This document shows positions 1 through 11,071 of a stretch of 64,000 bases of DNA, piece after piece. Under the pieces are notes generated by a model. That model saw only the letters and a list, made by a program, of their open reading frames with translations, was not told where the DNA came from and did not search any database. The stretch lies in contig NC_066844.1 in assembly GCF_001640805.2 (NCBI RefSeq), positions 3,817,334-3,881,333 on the forward strand, written 5' to 3'. Origin of the DNA: Lates calcarifer (Eukaryota; Chordata; Actinopteri; Centropomidae). Both the position numbers and the translations under genes were made by a program. The first letter of the stretch is position 1, and the number at the start of each line of letters is the position of its first letter.

Positions 1-128
1 TCACACAGTAATACTGGCGAGGTAGCAGGAAGGTACTGAAAATAACATTGGTTAAATGGTAAATTGTTGATGGTCCCTAAGTGAAATCTCTATGCTTTAT
101 GGGTGTGGGATTGGAGGAGAGTAAACCT

Positions 129-1040
129 CGAGGCCGGCTCTACGCAGGGGCAAGAGGGGGCAGCGCCCCCTCAAATAAATGTCTTGAACCCTCAAATCAA
201 AATTTTAGAAGTTGAGAAAGCACATTTTTACTATACTCACAAAATTAATACATTACAAGTTGACAAAATTATCTGCAGTAGCGGAAAAAAAACGCCGAAA
301 AGGGACACGACGACATTGTATCAGCTTCTTCTCATCTCTCTGTCCCTCCGCTGTGTGTGTATTCACAGGCTGGTCAGCGCACACACACACTCCTCCCCTC
401 AGTCCTCAGTAAAAATCCAATCACTGTTAGCATGCAAATGAGCCAAGACGTAGCCGGACAGTGTGGTGTCAGGTTTCAGCGCGGCCACGGAGCGGGAAGA
501 CTCTGAAGAAGCTGCTGCGTTTTCTCAGTCACAACAAGCACAGAGATGAGTCCACGTCCGCTGCGTGTGACAGACTGAAGACAAATGACCGGTGTTTGAC
601 AGACCCCTACGTAAAGCCCCGCCCCCGGCTGTAGTTCTGCACTGCTTTGTTTCATTTAATCACAGCAGTTTTTACAAAGTCAGCTTACTTATTTTCCACT
701 CCAGATTCCTGCAGCTCCCAAAGAGCAAGTTAATGCTGTGTAGTGCATCCGTTTTTCAGAGCTTTTAAAAAGTGTAGTGCTGCTCCTGCCTGTGCTAACA
801 GTAGTAGCAATGATGCTCCTGCTAGTACAGAGACAGCAGCTAGGATGGTAGAGGCCTGACTAAGTGCAATCCACTTCTCTAGGTTGGGGTTGGACACATA
901 GCTAACAACGCAATTCAATGAAGACAACATGTTACTATAAGCACAGGGGGAAAAAAGTGCTGGAGCATGATGTGTACATATGATGCCCCCTTCACATTTC
1001 TGACTGCCCCCTCATATATGCCTGCCTACAACCGGCCCTG
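129..1040. mobile_element. hAT-type non-autonomous DNA transposon inserted upstream of MS4A copy 1
   Basis: This 912-bp block is absent from the otherwise near-identical copy-2 unit, where the empty site is seen at about 4361. It is flanked by an 8-bp direct duplication, gtaaacct, at 121-128 and 1041-1048. The ends are imperfect inverted repeats: the left starts CGAGGCCGGCTCTACGCAGG and the right, read in reverse complement, starts CAGGGCCGGTTGTAGGCAGG. Eight-base target duplications and C/TAG...CTG/A-type ends are typical of the hAT superfamily. No transposase is encoded; only short chance ORFs are present, so it is a deletion derivative or MITE. Being present in only one of two very similar units, it arrived after the duplication. 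Confidence 0.85.
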
Positions 1041-1048
1041 GTAAACCT

Positions 1049-1174
1049 CCTACACCCAAACATGTAAAAGTGAAACTTAAGTTAAAGACCTCGTTGGATC
1101 TCTGGAATACACAACCAAATTCCGCCTACAGCGCGGTAAATTAAGGAGCAACAGCACCGTTCGTGTAAAGCAGG
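1049..1174 (+). promoter_or_regulatory. MS4A unit 1 promoter and non-coding first exon
   Basis: The block beginning at the 3' edge of the transposon is conserved in five of the six array units and ends at a donor (exon end 1174, GTAGGT follows). It has no ATG in frame with the protein, so it is inferred to be a 5' UTR exon spliced to the ATG exon at 1895. A degenerate TATA-like tgtaaaag lies near 1064. The upstream half of the conserved promoter block (1-120) is separated from it by the 912-bp insertion. Confidence 0.55.
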
Positions 1175-1894
1175 GTAGGTTTTTATTCTGTTACATTCAT
1201 TTAAAAAGCGAAGGTAGCGTTGTTATTTATATAGATACATATGTATATTTTTAGTAATACATATAGTTGTATGTCTTATGTTAGGCCGTACACTGCTTTT
1301 GTTGCGCAATGAAGGGTAAAAGTAGTTTGAGTATTCGAAAGTAAATAAAGTTTATTACTGTTGCTGAATATCGCAGTTCACATAAACTTATGAGCACTGA
1401 TGTTTGTCAGATGTTTCTGCTGAAAGTCCTCGGCAGTTTTTTGGGAAGGATTTCCAAGAAAGGCACACACAATGATCCAGTAATATGAGCGGAAATGTGT
1501 CTGTCTTCCTGCTTCTGCAGCTGTAACTAATCGCTAGGAGTGGCTGGCTTGTCACGGAAAGTAACGATTAATAGAATCTACACATTATTCATGAGAAAGT
1601 AAGTTAACAAGTCAGACTCCGCACAGACAGCTTTCATTAATTTTGGGCTTATATGAGTGTGAGGAGGACTATTAAAATGACAGAAACATCTTGATGTTAC
1701 GATGAAGTTGAACTTCACGTGAAGATGAAGTACCTAAAACTCTATTTTTTTACTTCTCAGTATAAACAGTCAGTATGTCAGAGCAGGAAACTGTTAGTAT
1801 TTGTTTCTCTGATCAGTTGTTAACTAATTAACCTGTCATCTGACTGAACAGGAAGCTGTGGTTCAGAGGAGCAGAGAATCATTTTACCTGAAAC

Positions 1895-3749
1895 ATGTCT
1901 TCATCTGTATCATCTACGACGGGAGGTGTGGTGGTGGTCACCCATGTGCACCCAACACCTCAGAGTGCTGAACCCACACATCCTGTGGGCATCCAGAAGT
2001 TCAGCAAGGGTCGGCCGATGGCGCTTGGGGTAAGAGCCAGAATCAGTGTGTAGAGACAGAGCAGTGGACACACAGTGTGAACTGAGGGTGATAACATAAG
2101 GTGGATACAGGAAAAAAACATTTAATGTTTGTGTTGCTCCAGTGACAGATTTTATTTGTGAAACTCTTTCTAAAGTCTGTAGCCAGGAAACAGCTGGATG
2201 TTAACTCTTCTGTTTTGTCCCCTCAGACAGTTCAGATCATGATCGGCCTGATGATTCTGCTGTTGGGGATCGTTATGGCGATTAATGCAGACACACTGGG
2301 AGTTTTCAGCGGCTTTTTCGTCTGGGGAGCTTTGATTGTGAGTTGTATCACTTTCATGACTCTGATCACAACAGTTCTTCAGCAGCTGAAATCTGAATAT
2401 TTCTGTTGCAGTACATCATAGCTGGATCTCTGACAGTGGCTGCTGGGAAATCTCTGAACCGCTGTCGGGTTAGTGACTATTACTATTAAACCTTTTTTTT
2501 TAATACCTCTGGGCTTCTAGGGTCATGATGGTGTTGTGGGGCAATATGTGAAAAGCCAAGTGGTAACCACTGATATAAAGCCCCATTGAACTAGTGTTAC
2601 AAACTAAGTGACTCCTGCATCAATCAGAGAATTGTGAAATACACCTCTATCATTTCACCAAATTCATTAAGGGCACCCTGTTTTCTGGCTGTAAATCCCA
2701 AATGTAAACAGCTGAACCACAGCTGAGTCCAGGTGTCCTGACGTCTCGTCTCTCTTCTAGGTGATCGCCGCTCTGGTTTTTAGTGTCATTGCAGCAGTTG
2801 CTGGCTGTGCTGCGGTCATCCTCTACTCTCTGGATGCTGTTATTTGGATGCCATGCTATCACTATAGCTATGGTTCCAGGAGTTGCCACTCATCACAGGT
2901 ATTCAGCTTGATAGTTGTTCACAACCAGAACTAAACAACTTTGCTATAAATAATGAGTCAGTCGATCCTTAGTTGTGGGACCCAGACATTATATAGACAA
3001 ACTCTGAGACAGTGCTGCAACTACTTTCCTGAATTTTGTCTGATCTGACACAGAATGACACAACTACAACTGTGTTTGTTGTTGCCAGACTCTGAGCAAG
3101 GGGGTTTCGGGGGTCTTGGCTGTTTTCCATTTGTTGGCGCTCATTGTTTCAATCACCGTCGCAGCATTTTGCTGCAACGCCACTTGCAACTGCGGTGAAC
3201 AGGTGAGTCAACCAGTGACTAATGAGTAATTATGTTCAGTTGTGTAATAGCTTAGTTGTGCACAAACTGAATGTTGTGAGTTGTGATCTGAGGGCCCTTT
3301 AAAAATGTGTGGGTACATCTCATGTGACCTGGAAACTGATCCTGAAAAGGCACCTCATAACTTTAAAACCATGTGTCCGTCTCTCTTCACATTGTTTCCT
3401 GTGTTTCTCCTCACGTCTTCAGTGGGAGCCAGTAGCATGCAGGAAAAGACGCAAGTTTAGGAAAAGATGAATGCAGTTAACCAAGCTTCACCCTGTGTGT
3501 TTGTCTTGTAGGAATCATCGTACGTTCTTGTAACTACAAATACTTCCGTGACTTCACAGGCTCCACCCAGTGCACCTCTCTACACAGGTCAGATTAAATC
3601 TGTAAAGTCATGAGTACATGTGAATACCATCTTTAAGTACAGAAGGAAACTGTAGCTCCCTCTGTTTTGCAGACCAACATCTACACCCAGAGGAATCAAG
3701 AGACCCCACTCTGGCTCCGCCTCCACCCTACACCGCTGTCGTCAACTGA
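1895..3749 (+). CDS. ms4a: MS4A/CD20-like four-pass membrane protein, array copy 1
   Basis: Seven coding exons: 1895-2029, 2227-2337, 2412-2468, 2761-2898, 3089-3202, 3512-3587, 3673-3749; all introns are GT-AG and frames join to give 235 aa. Exon 1 of the CDS encodes a cytoplasmic N-terminus starting MSSSVSSTTGG and ending in a KFSKGRPMALG segment. TM1 (about 46-66) has the family signature VQIMIGLMILLLGIVM, TM2 about 75-95, TM3 about 102-126, and TM4 about 152-178. Between TM3 and TM4 is an extracellular loop with two cysteines separated by nine residues. The tail ends PPPPYTAVVN, which contains a PPxY motif. MS4A proteins are plasma-membrane or endosomal tetraspanning proteins tied to immune signalling and, in mouse, chemosensation. 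The exact orthologue among MS4A members cannot be set from sequence alone. Confidence 0.85.
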
Positions 3750-4360
3750 AGAGTCTGTCCAAACTGACCATCCTGTATCAAAATGCTCTTTTAATGTTGA
3801 CTGGAACCTAATATAAGATGAGAATCTAAATTCAATGTGTCATTCATAACCTGACATTTGTAAAATGTGACATAAGACACGTGATTGTGTGTATATCTGT
3901 GTATGTGTTGGCTGACACCTGGCTTGCGGTGATTGCTCATTTATGTTCTTGAGCAGTCAGTGCCTCTCTCCTCTTCAGGTTACTTGGTTGGTTTGGAATT
4001 TGGGTGATATGTTTTTCTTTACACTTATGCTTTTTCACATATCCACACACTACACATATTACTGAACTTTTTTTTTTCCCTTAGAAATATTCATAGAAGA
4101 TAGAAAGCGTGCTAAAACACAGTTGAACCACTACTTGACATGATATGGAAGATACTGAAAAAACCCTGCGTTTATCTTCAAATTAAAATATTCAAAAATT
4201 TATTTGAAAGAAATTAATATTAGCAATCAAAACGGGTGTGTCACACAGTAATACTGGCGAGGTAGCAGGAAGGTACTGAAAATAACATTGGCTAAATGGT
4301 AAATTGTTGATGGTCCCTAAGTGAAACCGCTGTGCTTTAGGGGTGTGGGATTGGAGGAGA

Positions 4361-4494
4361 GTAAACCTCCTATACCCAAACATGTAAAAGTGAAACTTAA
4401 GTTAAAGACCTCGTTGGATCTCTGGAATACACAACCAAATTCCGCCTACAGCGCGGTAAATTAAGGAGCAACAGCACCGTTCGTGTAAAGCAGG
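4361..4494 (+). promoter_or_regulatory. MS4A unit 2 promoter and non-coding first exon
   Basis: Nearly identical to the unit 1 block and uninterrupted here: position 4241 onward matches position 1 onward. The inferred 5' UTR exon ends at 4494 before GTAGGT. The uninterrupted copy shows what the unit 1 promoter looked like before the transposon arrived. Confidence 0.55.
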
Positions 4495-4846
4495 GTAGGT
4501 TTTTATTCTGTTACATTCATTTAAAAAGCGAAGGTAGCGTTGTTATTTATATAGATACATATGTATATTTTTAGTAATACATATAGTTGTATGTCTTGTG
4601 TTAGGCCGTACACTGCTTTTGTTGCGCAATGAAGGGTAAAAGTAGTTTGAGTATTCAAAAGTAAAGTTTATTACTGTTGCTGAATAATAAATGATAAATG
4701 ATAAATAAATGATAATAAATGCTCACATAAACTTATGAGCACTGATGTTTGTCAGATGTTTCTGCTGAAAGTCCTCGGCAGTTTTTCTGGGAAGTATTTC
4801 CAGGAAAGGCACACACAATGATCCAGTAATATGAGCGGAAATGTGT

Positions 4847-5730
4847 CATAGCAAGCTGAGTACTATAAGTTTTCAGCATGTCGAAACATCCACATATTCA
4901 TTGCTTGACTCAGAATTATATAAACCGTTGCCACCTTTTAACCGCATTTTGCGACCATTTTAGGAGACGGTTTGACTAAACTTGACAAGTGAGAGCAGAA
5001 GTACGACTTGTAAATGTGATCCACGACTCGGGTCCAGTGTTGTATCGACCAGCACCGACCACCATATGTTTATTTTCCATGTCGTCATATTTAGTCGCGC
5101 TGCTTTTCTACCCTCTGTCCTTATCTGAGCCTAAAGCAAGTTATCTGGTTTTACTAGACCTAAAATCCGCTGTCTCCTTAAGGTCTTACGACGGTGTTTA
5201 TCAACTCGGTGAGTCAACACAGGATTTCATGTGAAAGAGTTGATACAAGCGACGTTGTCTGAACCATTAATAAAGTTCGTAATATGAAGAGAAGAAAGGC
5301 TGCAGCTCAATTCAGTTACAGCGACTTCCAAAAATCATATAACTAGAAATGATTTCCAATTAATAAAGTGATGCTGAGGATATACTGTAAATAAGTACAG
5401 GAGTTATTTTGAAGTTCCTTGCTGAATACGTATTTTTGCTCTTTTTTTCTGATGGCAAACAAATATTCTGAATATGTGATAAAAGTTACTGTAATGTCAG
5501 ACTGAAATGTTTAGTTATAATCATGGGAAGTTCAACATGGCGTGAATAAAATAATCTTTTTTCAACTTTAATTGTAAAAATGTAATCATTTAGTGTGATA
5601 AACTCTCCCTCCGTTTGTTAGAAGCTCTGTTGTGGACCCATGGATAGGAACAGTATTGAGTTGTATTTAAAATACAAATCAGTTCTGACATAAAGACACA
5701 TCAGCCAGTATCAGTCCTTCCTCATTTCCT
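4847..5730. other. Intron-1 segment kept in unit 2 and deleted from unit 1
   Basis: Units 1 and 2 match closely up to 1500/4846 and again from 1501/5731, but the 884 bases between are missing in unit 1. The join has only a base or so of shared sequence. Diverged traces of this segment are visible in unit 3 (about 10670-10990) and unit 6 (about 25640-25770), so unit 1 lost it rather than unit 2 gaining it. The segment contains a short open frame (4989-5234) whose partner in unit 3 is not well conserved; I do not consider it a gene. Confidence 0.7.
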
Positions 5731-6124
5731 CTGTCTTCCTGCTTCTGCAGCTGTAACTAATCGCTAGGAGTGGCTGGCTTGTCACGGAAAGTAACGATTA
5801 ATAGAATCTACACATTATTCATGAGAAAGTAAGTTAACAAGTCAGACTCCGCACAGACAGCTTTCATTAATTTTGGGCTTATATGAGTGTGAGGAGGACT
5901 ATTAAAATGACAGAAACATCTTGATGTTACGATGAAGTTGAACTTCACGTGAAGATGAAGTACCTAAAACTCTATTTTTTTACTTCTCAGTATAAACAGT
6001 CAGTATGTCAGAGCAGGGAACTGTTAGTATTTGTTTCTCTGATCAGTTGTTAACTAATTAACCTGTCATCTGACTGAACAGGAAGCTGTGGTTCAGAGGA
6101 GCAGAGAATCATTTTACCTGAAAC

Positions 6125-8418
6125 ATGTCTTCATCTGTATCATCTACGACGGGAGGTGTGGTGGTGGTCACCCATGTACACCCAACGCCTCAGAGTGCTG
6201 AACCCACACATCCTGTGGGCATCCAGAAGTTCAGCAAGGGTCGGCCGATGGCGCTTGGGGTAAGAGCCAGAATCAGTGTGTGGAGACAGAGCAGTGGACA
6301 CACAGTGTGAACTGAGGGTGATAACATAAGGTGGATACAGGAAAAAAAACATTTAATGTTTGTGTTGTCACTAGTTTCAGTGACAGATTTTATTTGTGAA
6401 ACTCTTTCTAAAGTCTGTAGCCAGGAAACAGCTGGATGTTAACTCTTCTGTTTTGTGTTTTTCCCTTCAGACAATTCAGATCATCATCGGCCTGATGACT
6501 CTGCTGTTTGGGATCGTTATGGCGATTAATGCAAACACACTGGGAGTTTTCAGCGGCTTTTTCGTCTGGGGAGCTTTGATTGTAAGTTGAATCACTTTCA
6601 TGACTCTGATCACAGCATCTGAAATCTATATCCAAAGAATATTTTTGTTTGTCTCTGTTGCAGTACATCGCAGCTGGATCTCTGACAGTGGCTGCTGGGA
6701 AATCTCTGAACCGCTGTCGGGTTAGTGACTATTACTATTAAACCTTTCTCTCAGTACCTCTGATCTTCTAGGTTCATGATGGTGGTGTGGGGCAATTAGA
6801 GCAAAGCCAACTGATAACTACTGATATTGAGCCTCAGCTGAGTCTCGTCTCTCTTCTAGGTGATCGCTGCTCTGGTTCTCTGTGTCATAGCAGCAGTTGC
6901 TGCCTGTATTGCGACCATCCTCTACTCTCTGGATGCTTCAGGGATTCTTTATTTCCCATGCTATGACTATAACCATGATTATTCCTGGCATAATTCCTGC
7001 TACACATATAAGGTATTCAGTTTGATAGTTGTTCTCAACTAGAACTTAACAGACTTAGTTGATCCATCGATCTTTCACTTAGTAACTGTCCCCTGACAGC
7101 TTAGCAACTAGGTGAGGTGAGTCTACTTGAGAGTGGTAAGTAACCTGCTTCAAAGGACAAACAGGTTCATATCAGTAGTTAACTAGTCCTGGATGCTGAC
7201 TATAACACGGCCCAGGGTTACACCAGATCAGTCAGCTGAAGTCAATTATTTGTTTTGTTCCTCAAATCCTTTGAAAGTGTTAAAAATTAAAAATATCAAG
7301 GGCCAAAAATATTTAAAAACAAATATTTTATAGGCCTTAGTTTTGGGATCTATTCATGATAAATGGTGATGCAATAATGACTAAGGTTAAAGATTACAGA
7401 GTCCAAACATCTGCTACTTCTTTCTAACATAGTCCCCCGCTGGATGCTCACTATAACAGCTGCAGCTGTAGGCTTGTTGTGACACTTAAACAGGACAAAA
7501 GGATCTGAGGAGAAGAACAAACAAGTGAGTTCAGCAGATTGATCTGGAGTAACTTGGGACTGCATTATAGTAAGCATCCAGGACTAGTTATTTACAGATA
7601 TCAACCAGGTCTGTGCTTTGAAGCAGGTTACTTACCACTCTCAAGTAGACCCACCCACCTACATTATAGAGACAAACTTTGAACAAACTGTGCGACAGTG
7701 CTGCAAGTATTCTACTGATTCTGTCTGATTTGTATGAATGTTGAAACTACAACTGTGTTTGTTTTTGCCAGAGTCGGACCATGGGTTTTCAGGGGTCTTT
7801 GTTGTTTTCCATTTGTTGGCGCTCATTGTTTCAATCACCGTCGCAGCATTTTGCTGCAGCGCTACTTGCAACTGTGGTGAACAGGTGAGTCAACCAGTGA
7901 CTGATGAGTAATTCAGTTAATAAGCAATACATTTTTTTCCAGTGTAGTTTAGTTGTGTACAGACTAAATGTTGTGATCTAAAGTCCAAATGGCTGGTTTT
8001 CATCACTAATAGAACAGGCAGCATAGTGAAGCACTTAAAAATGTGTGGGTACATCCCAATACTCATGTGACTTGGAAATTGATCCAGAAAGGACAACGTT
8101 GTCTCCTTACATCTGTGTTTATCCTCACATCTTCAGTGGGAGCAAGTAGCCAAGACTGACCCTGTGTGTTTGTCTTGTAGGCACCATCGTATGTTCTTGT
8201 AACTGCAGATACTTCCGTGACTTCACAGGCTCCACCCAGTGCACCTCTCTACACAGGTCAGATTAAGTCTGTAAAGTCATGAGTACATGTGAATACCATC
8301 TTTAAGTACAGAAGGAAACTGTAGCTCCCTCTGTTTTGCAGACAGACAGCCACACCCAGAGGAATCAAGAGACCCCACTCTGGCTCCGCCTCCACCTTAC
8401 ACCGCTGTCGTCAACTGA
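6125..8418 (+). pseudogene. ms4a: MS4A/CD20-like gene, array copy 2, frameshifted in the TM4 exon
   Basis: Exons by homology: 6125-6259, 6471-6581, 6664-6720, 6860-7012, 7772-7884, 8181-8256, 8342-8418. The first four are intact and encode the N-terminus, TM1-TM3 and a loop with cysteines 12 residues apart. The TM4 exon is 113 nt instead of 114: the run after its start is 39 bases to the shared TTTTCC where copies 1 and 3 have 40. The frame therefore shifts, TM4 is replaced by unrelated residues, and translation stops at 8200-8202 in the next exon. The final exon still encodes a PPPPYT tail in the ancestral frame. Either a young pseudogene, a truncated three-pass protein, or a sequencing or assembly error. 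Confidence 0.8.
7121..7650. repeat. Foldback (inverted) repeat inside intron of MS4A copy 2
   Basis: The stretch starting at 7121 (gtctacttgagagtggtaag, then taacctgcttcaaag) reappears in reverse complement ending at 7650. Similarity continues inward for roughly 150 bases on each side, through 'agttaactagtcctggatgc' and its inverted counterpart near 7580. The left arm is in the orientation found in the matching introns of copies 3, 5 and 6. The right arm is an inverted copy that extends further and matches 12170-12480 of copy 3 backwards. Confidence 0.8.
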
Positions 8419-9955
8419 AGAGTCTGTCCAAACTGACCATCCTGTATCAAAATGCTCTTTTAACATTGACTGAAACCTACTACAAGAACCTAAAAATGCC
8501 AAACGACTGGAGGCAAAGAACAAGCAGGTGTTTTATAATATTATATACCATTCTTGTGTATCCTGTTATAACGGATGGTTATAATATTACTCTTATATGT
8601 AGGCCCACTATACTTTTGCTGATTTTGCTTTAAAACACACCACTATGATCACTTGAGACAGTACTAAGTGCAACACTGGTCACAGGAACTGCATGACACT
8701 GCTTGCCTTTTTATTCTTTTTTTTTTATCTGATACACTTCAGGTTATTTATTTCCTACTTTTCACTTAATTAGTTGTGTGTGCTTTGATCCTGTCTTTCT
8801 TGGCAATACCTACATTTTCCCTCTGAGGATTATCTTACCTTAGTTGTAGGCTTAAGAGCCCCCATTATTGAAAAAGTATACCTAAGTACAGTGTATTCTA
8901 TCCACATACTTTTGGCAATATAGCGTACCAAAATATAAAGACAAGGACTGATAAACAGAGCAAAGACAGTGCTGAAGACCAATGAAGAGATGTGGTGAAA
9001 GGAAGTCAGCTCCAGCAGCAGGTTTTCACTTCATATCACATGTTTACTGCTGCTCTCTACTGGTCGCTGGTCGAACGTTAAACAGTCTTCTCAAAGTTAT
9101 CACTGATTAATCAAGTTGGGTGTTAAAAAGCAAATTAAAACTAAACTTCAGTTCCTTAACACAGTGGTTCAGTAGAGAGTGGGCTGCTGGCATTTGATAA
9201 TCAAGCTGTAGCGGTTGAATGTCAAATATTTGACTATTCCTCGTCAATAAATGTAATCGTTTCTCACAATGAAATCCAGAACACAAGTAGTTGATAAACT
9301 TTTTCAACTTTGCATTGGGTGATTCAAGTAAACTGCAGTCTTCAACATAATCCTCATCCTTATCTCTATTTTATGTTTTGTTTAGTTTTTTTTAAAATCA
9401 TACCATTGTCAGGTGATGCTGTAGTTATAAGCAGAGTTTTTCCACTGCTGATGCTTTTATAAAAAATTAGTGGGCTGCTATTTTTCTATTTTCTGCTATT
9501 TCTGGAATGTAAAAAGACATCGACAAATGGATATAAGTTAGAAAGATCACAGTAATTTTCTTCAGTTTTTACACGAACGGTTTCTTACAAACAAAAATCT
9601 GTTTCTAAGATGTATCAGTTAAGTCAAAGAAATCATGGCAACAATTGATGTATAAAACAGATTAAACAGATTTCTGACTGGTAGCGTCTTTTTCTTTTTT
9701 GTTCTGCCACAGTACATCAATGCAGAAAGTATTTCTGAGGGATCCAGCATTAATGTCATGACATGCAAATAACCTGTATCTTTAAAATGTGCTGAACTTC
9801 TGTCATACTTTTCCAGTGTAGTAATACAATTCAATTGGAGTCAGTTTGCCATTTAAAAAACATATAAAATAGAAACCGTACTAAAATACAATAAGGCCCT
9901 AATTTATCTAGTGTGGGAATAATTGAGGATATTATTTAGTATACTGCTTTTAGTG
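8419..9955. other. Intergenic spacer after MS4A copy 2
   Basis: No coding exon is seen. From about 8800 to 9080 it matches 14010-14290 after copy 3, including a shared 'gaccaatgaagagatgtggt' stretch, so the spacer was duplicated with the genes. Around 8900-8925 it holds 'ccacatacttttggcaatat', the terminal motif of a common fish MITE. The rest is AT-rich with no clear structure. Confidence 0.6.
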
Positions 9956-10095
9956 TAAGTTCTAGTAATATGGGCAAAGACGTAGGAAGGAGAAATAACA
10001 TTGGTTAAATGGTAATTTCTTGATGGTCCCTAAGTGAAACCGCTGTGGTTAGGAGTGTGGGTTTGGAGGACAGTAAACCGCCCCCTCTACAGTCA

Positions 10096-10211
10096 GCCAT
10101 ATAAAACTGAAACTAACGGAAAAGGCATCACTGGATCTCTGTGGAATATCCAACTTGATACTACCCTCACCGAGGTACATTAAGGAGCAACAACACTTTT
10201 CTTGTAAAAGG
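10096..10211 (+). promoter_or_regulatory. MS4A unit 3 promoter and non-coding first exon
   Basis: Diverged version of the conserved first-exon block with a TATA-like catataaaac near 10099. The inferred exon ends at 10211 before GTAAGT. It is followed by an intron of about 860 bases and the ATG exon at 11072. Confidence 0.5.
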
Positions 10212-11071
10212 GTAAGTCTGCATTTATTTTATTTTATTATTCATACATGATTCAATTTTACATCCAGTATACCTTCAAGGACTAGTGTTGCATATAAGTG
10301 CTGGTTTGATAGTTACTTGATAGTTTACTGTGTTTGCAAATTGTTATTATATATATACGTATGCATATATATATTATTAGTATTAGTATTAGTAATTAGT
10401 ATTATATATACTTATAGTTGTATGTCTTGTGTATGGTTTACACTGCTTTTTTGTTTTGCGCAATTAAAGGGGAAAAGTAGTTTGACTTTTCAAAAGTAAA
10501 TTGAGTTTGTCACCGTCATTGAGCATGGCATTTCACATGAAGCTGATCAGTAGGATGTTTATGCTGAAAGATATCATCTGAAGGTGAAAGTCTTTGACAC
10601 AGTTTTTCTGGGAAGTATTTCCTGAAAAGACACAAACGCAACAGTCTAGTTTATATGGACGTGTGTGTTATTTCGAGCTGAGCGATCTCAGTTTTCAGTA
10701 TGTCGAAGCAGGGGGCTCGGCTCACATGTTTATATAAACCACTGCCACCATTTAATCACATTTCAGACCTTTTTTTTTTTTTTAAAGATTTGCGACTAAA
10801 CTTTATAACTAGAAGCAGAGCACCATATGTTTATTTATTGACTGTCTTATCATTTATGGTCGCGCTTCTTCTCTATCCTCTCTTGCCTTTTGCTATGACG
10901 CAGTTTCAACACACCCAAGAGATCTTTCGCCATGTGAATTCACTAAATTTCACAAATTCAGTTTCACTAAGCGGATATATGTCATAAGTATTTATCGGTT
11001 CAGTGAGGTAAAGCAGTATTTTCAGTTATTAACAAATTAACCTGTCATGTGACTGAGCAGGAGGCTGAAAC

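Noticed and set aside
4989..5234. 81-codon frame in intron 1 of unit 2 and a similar one in unit 3
   Set aside because: Both contain a VALLLYPL-like stretch but diverge and lose frame alignment around it; more likely shared intron DNA than a leader exon.
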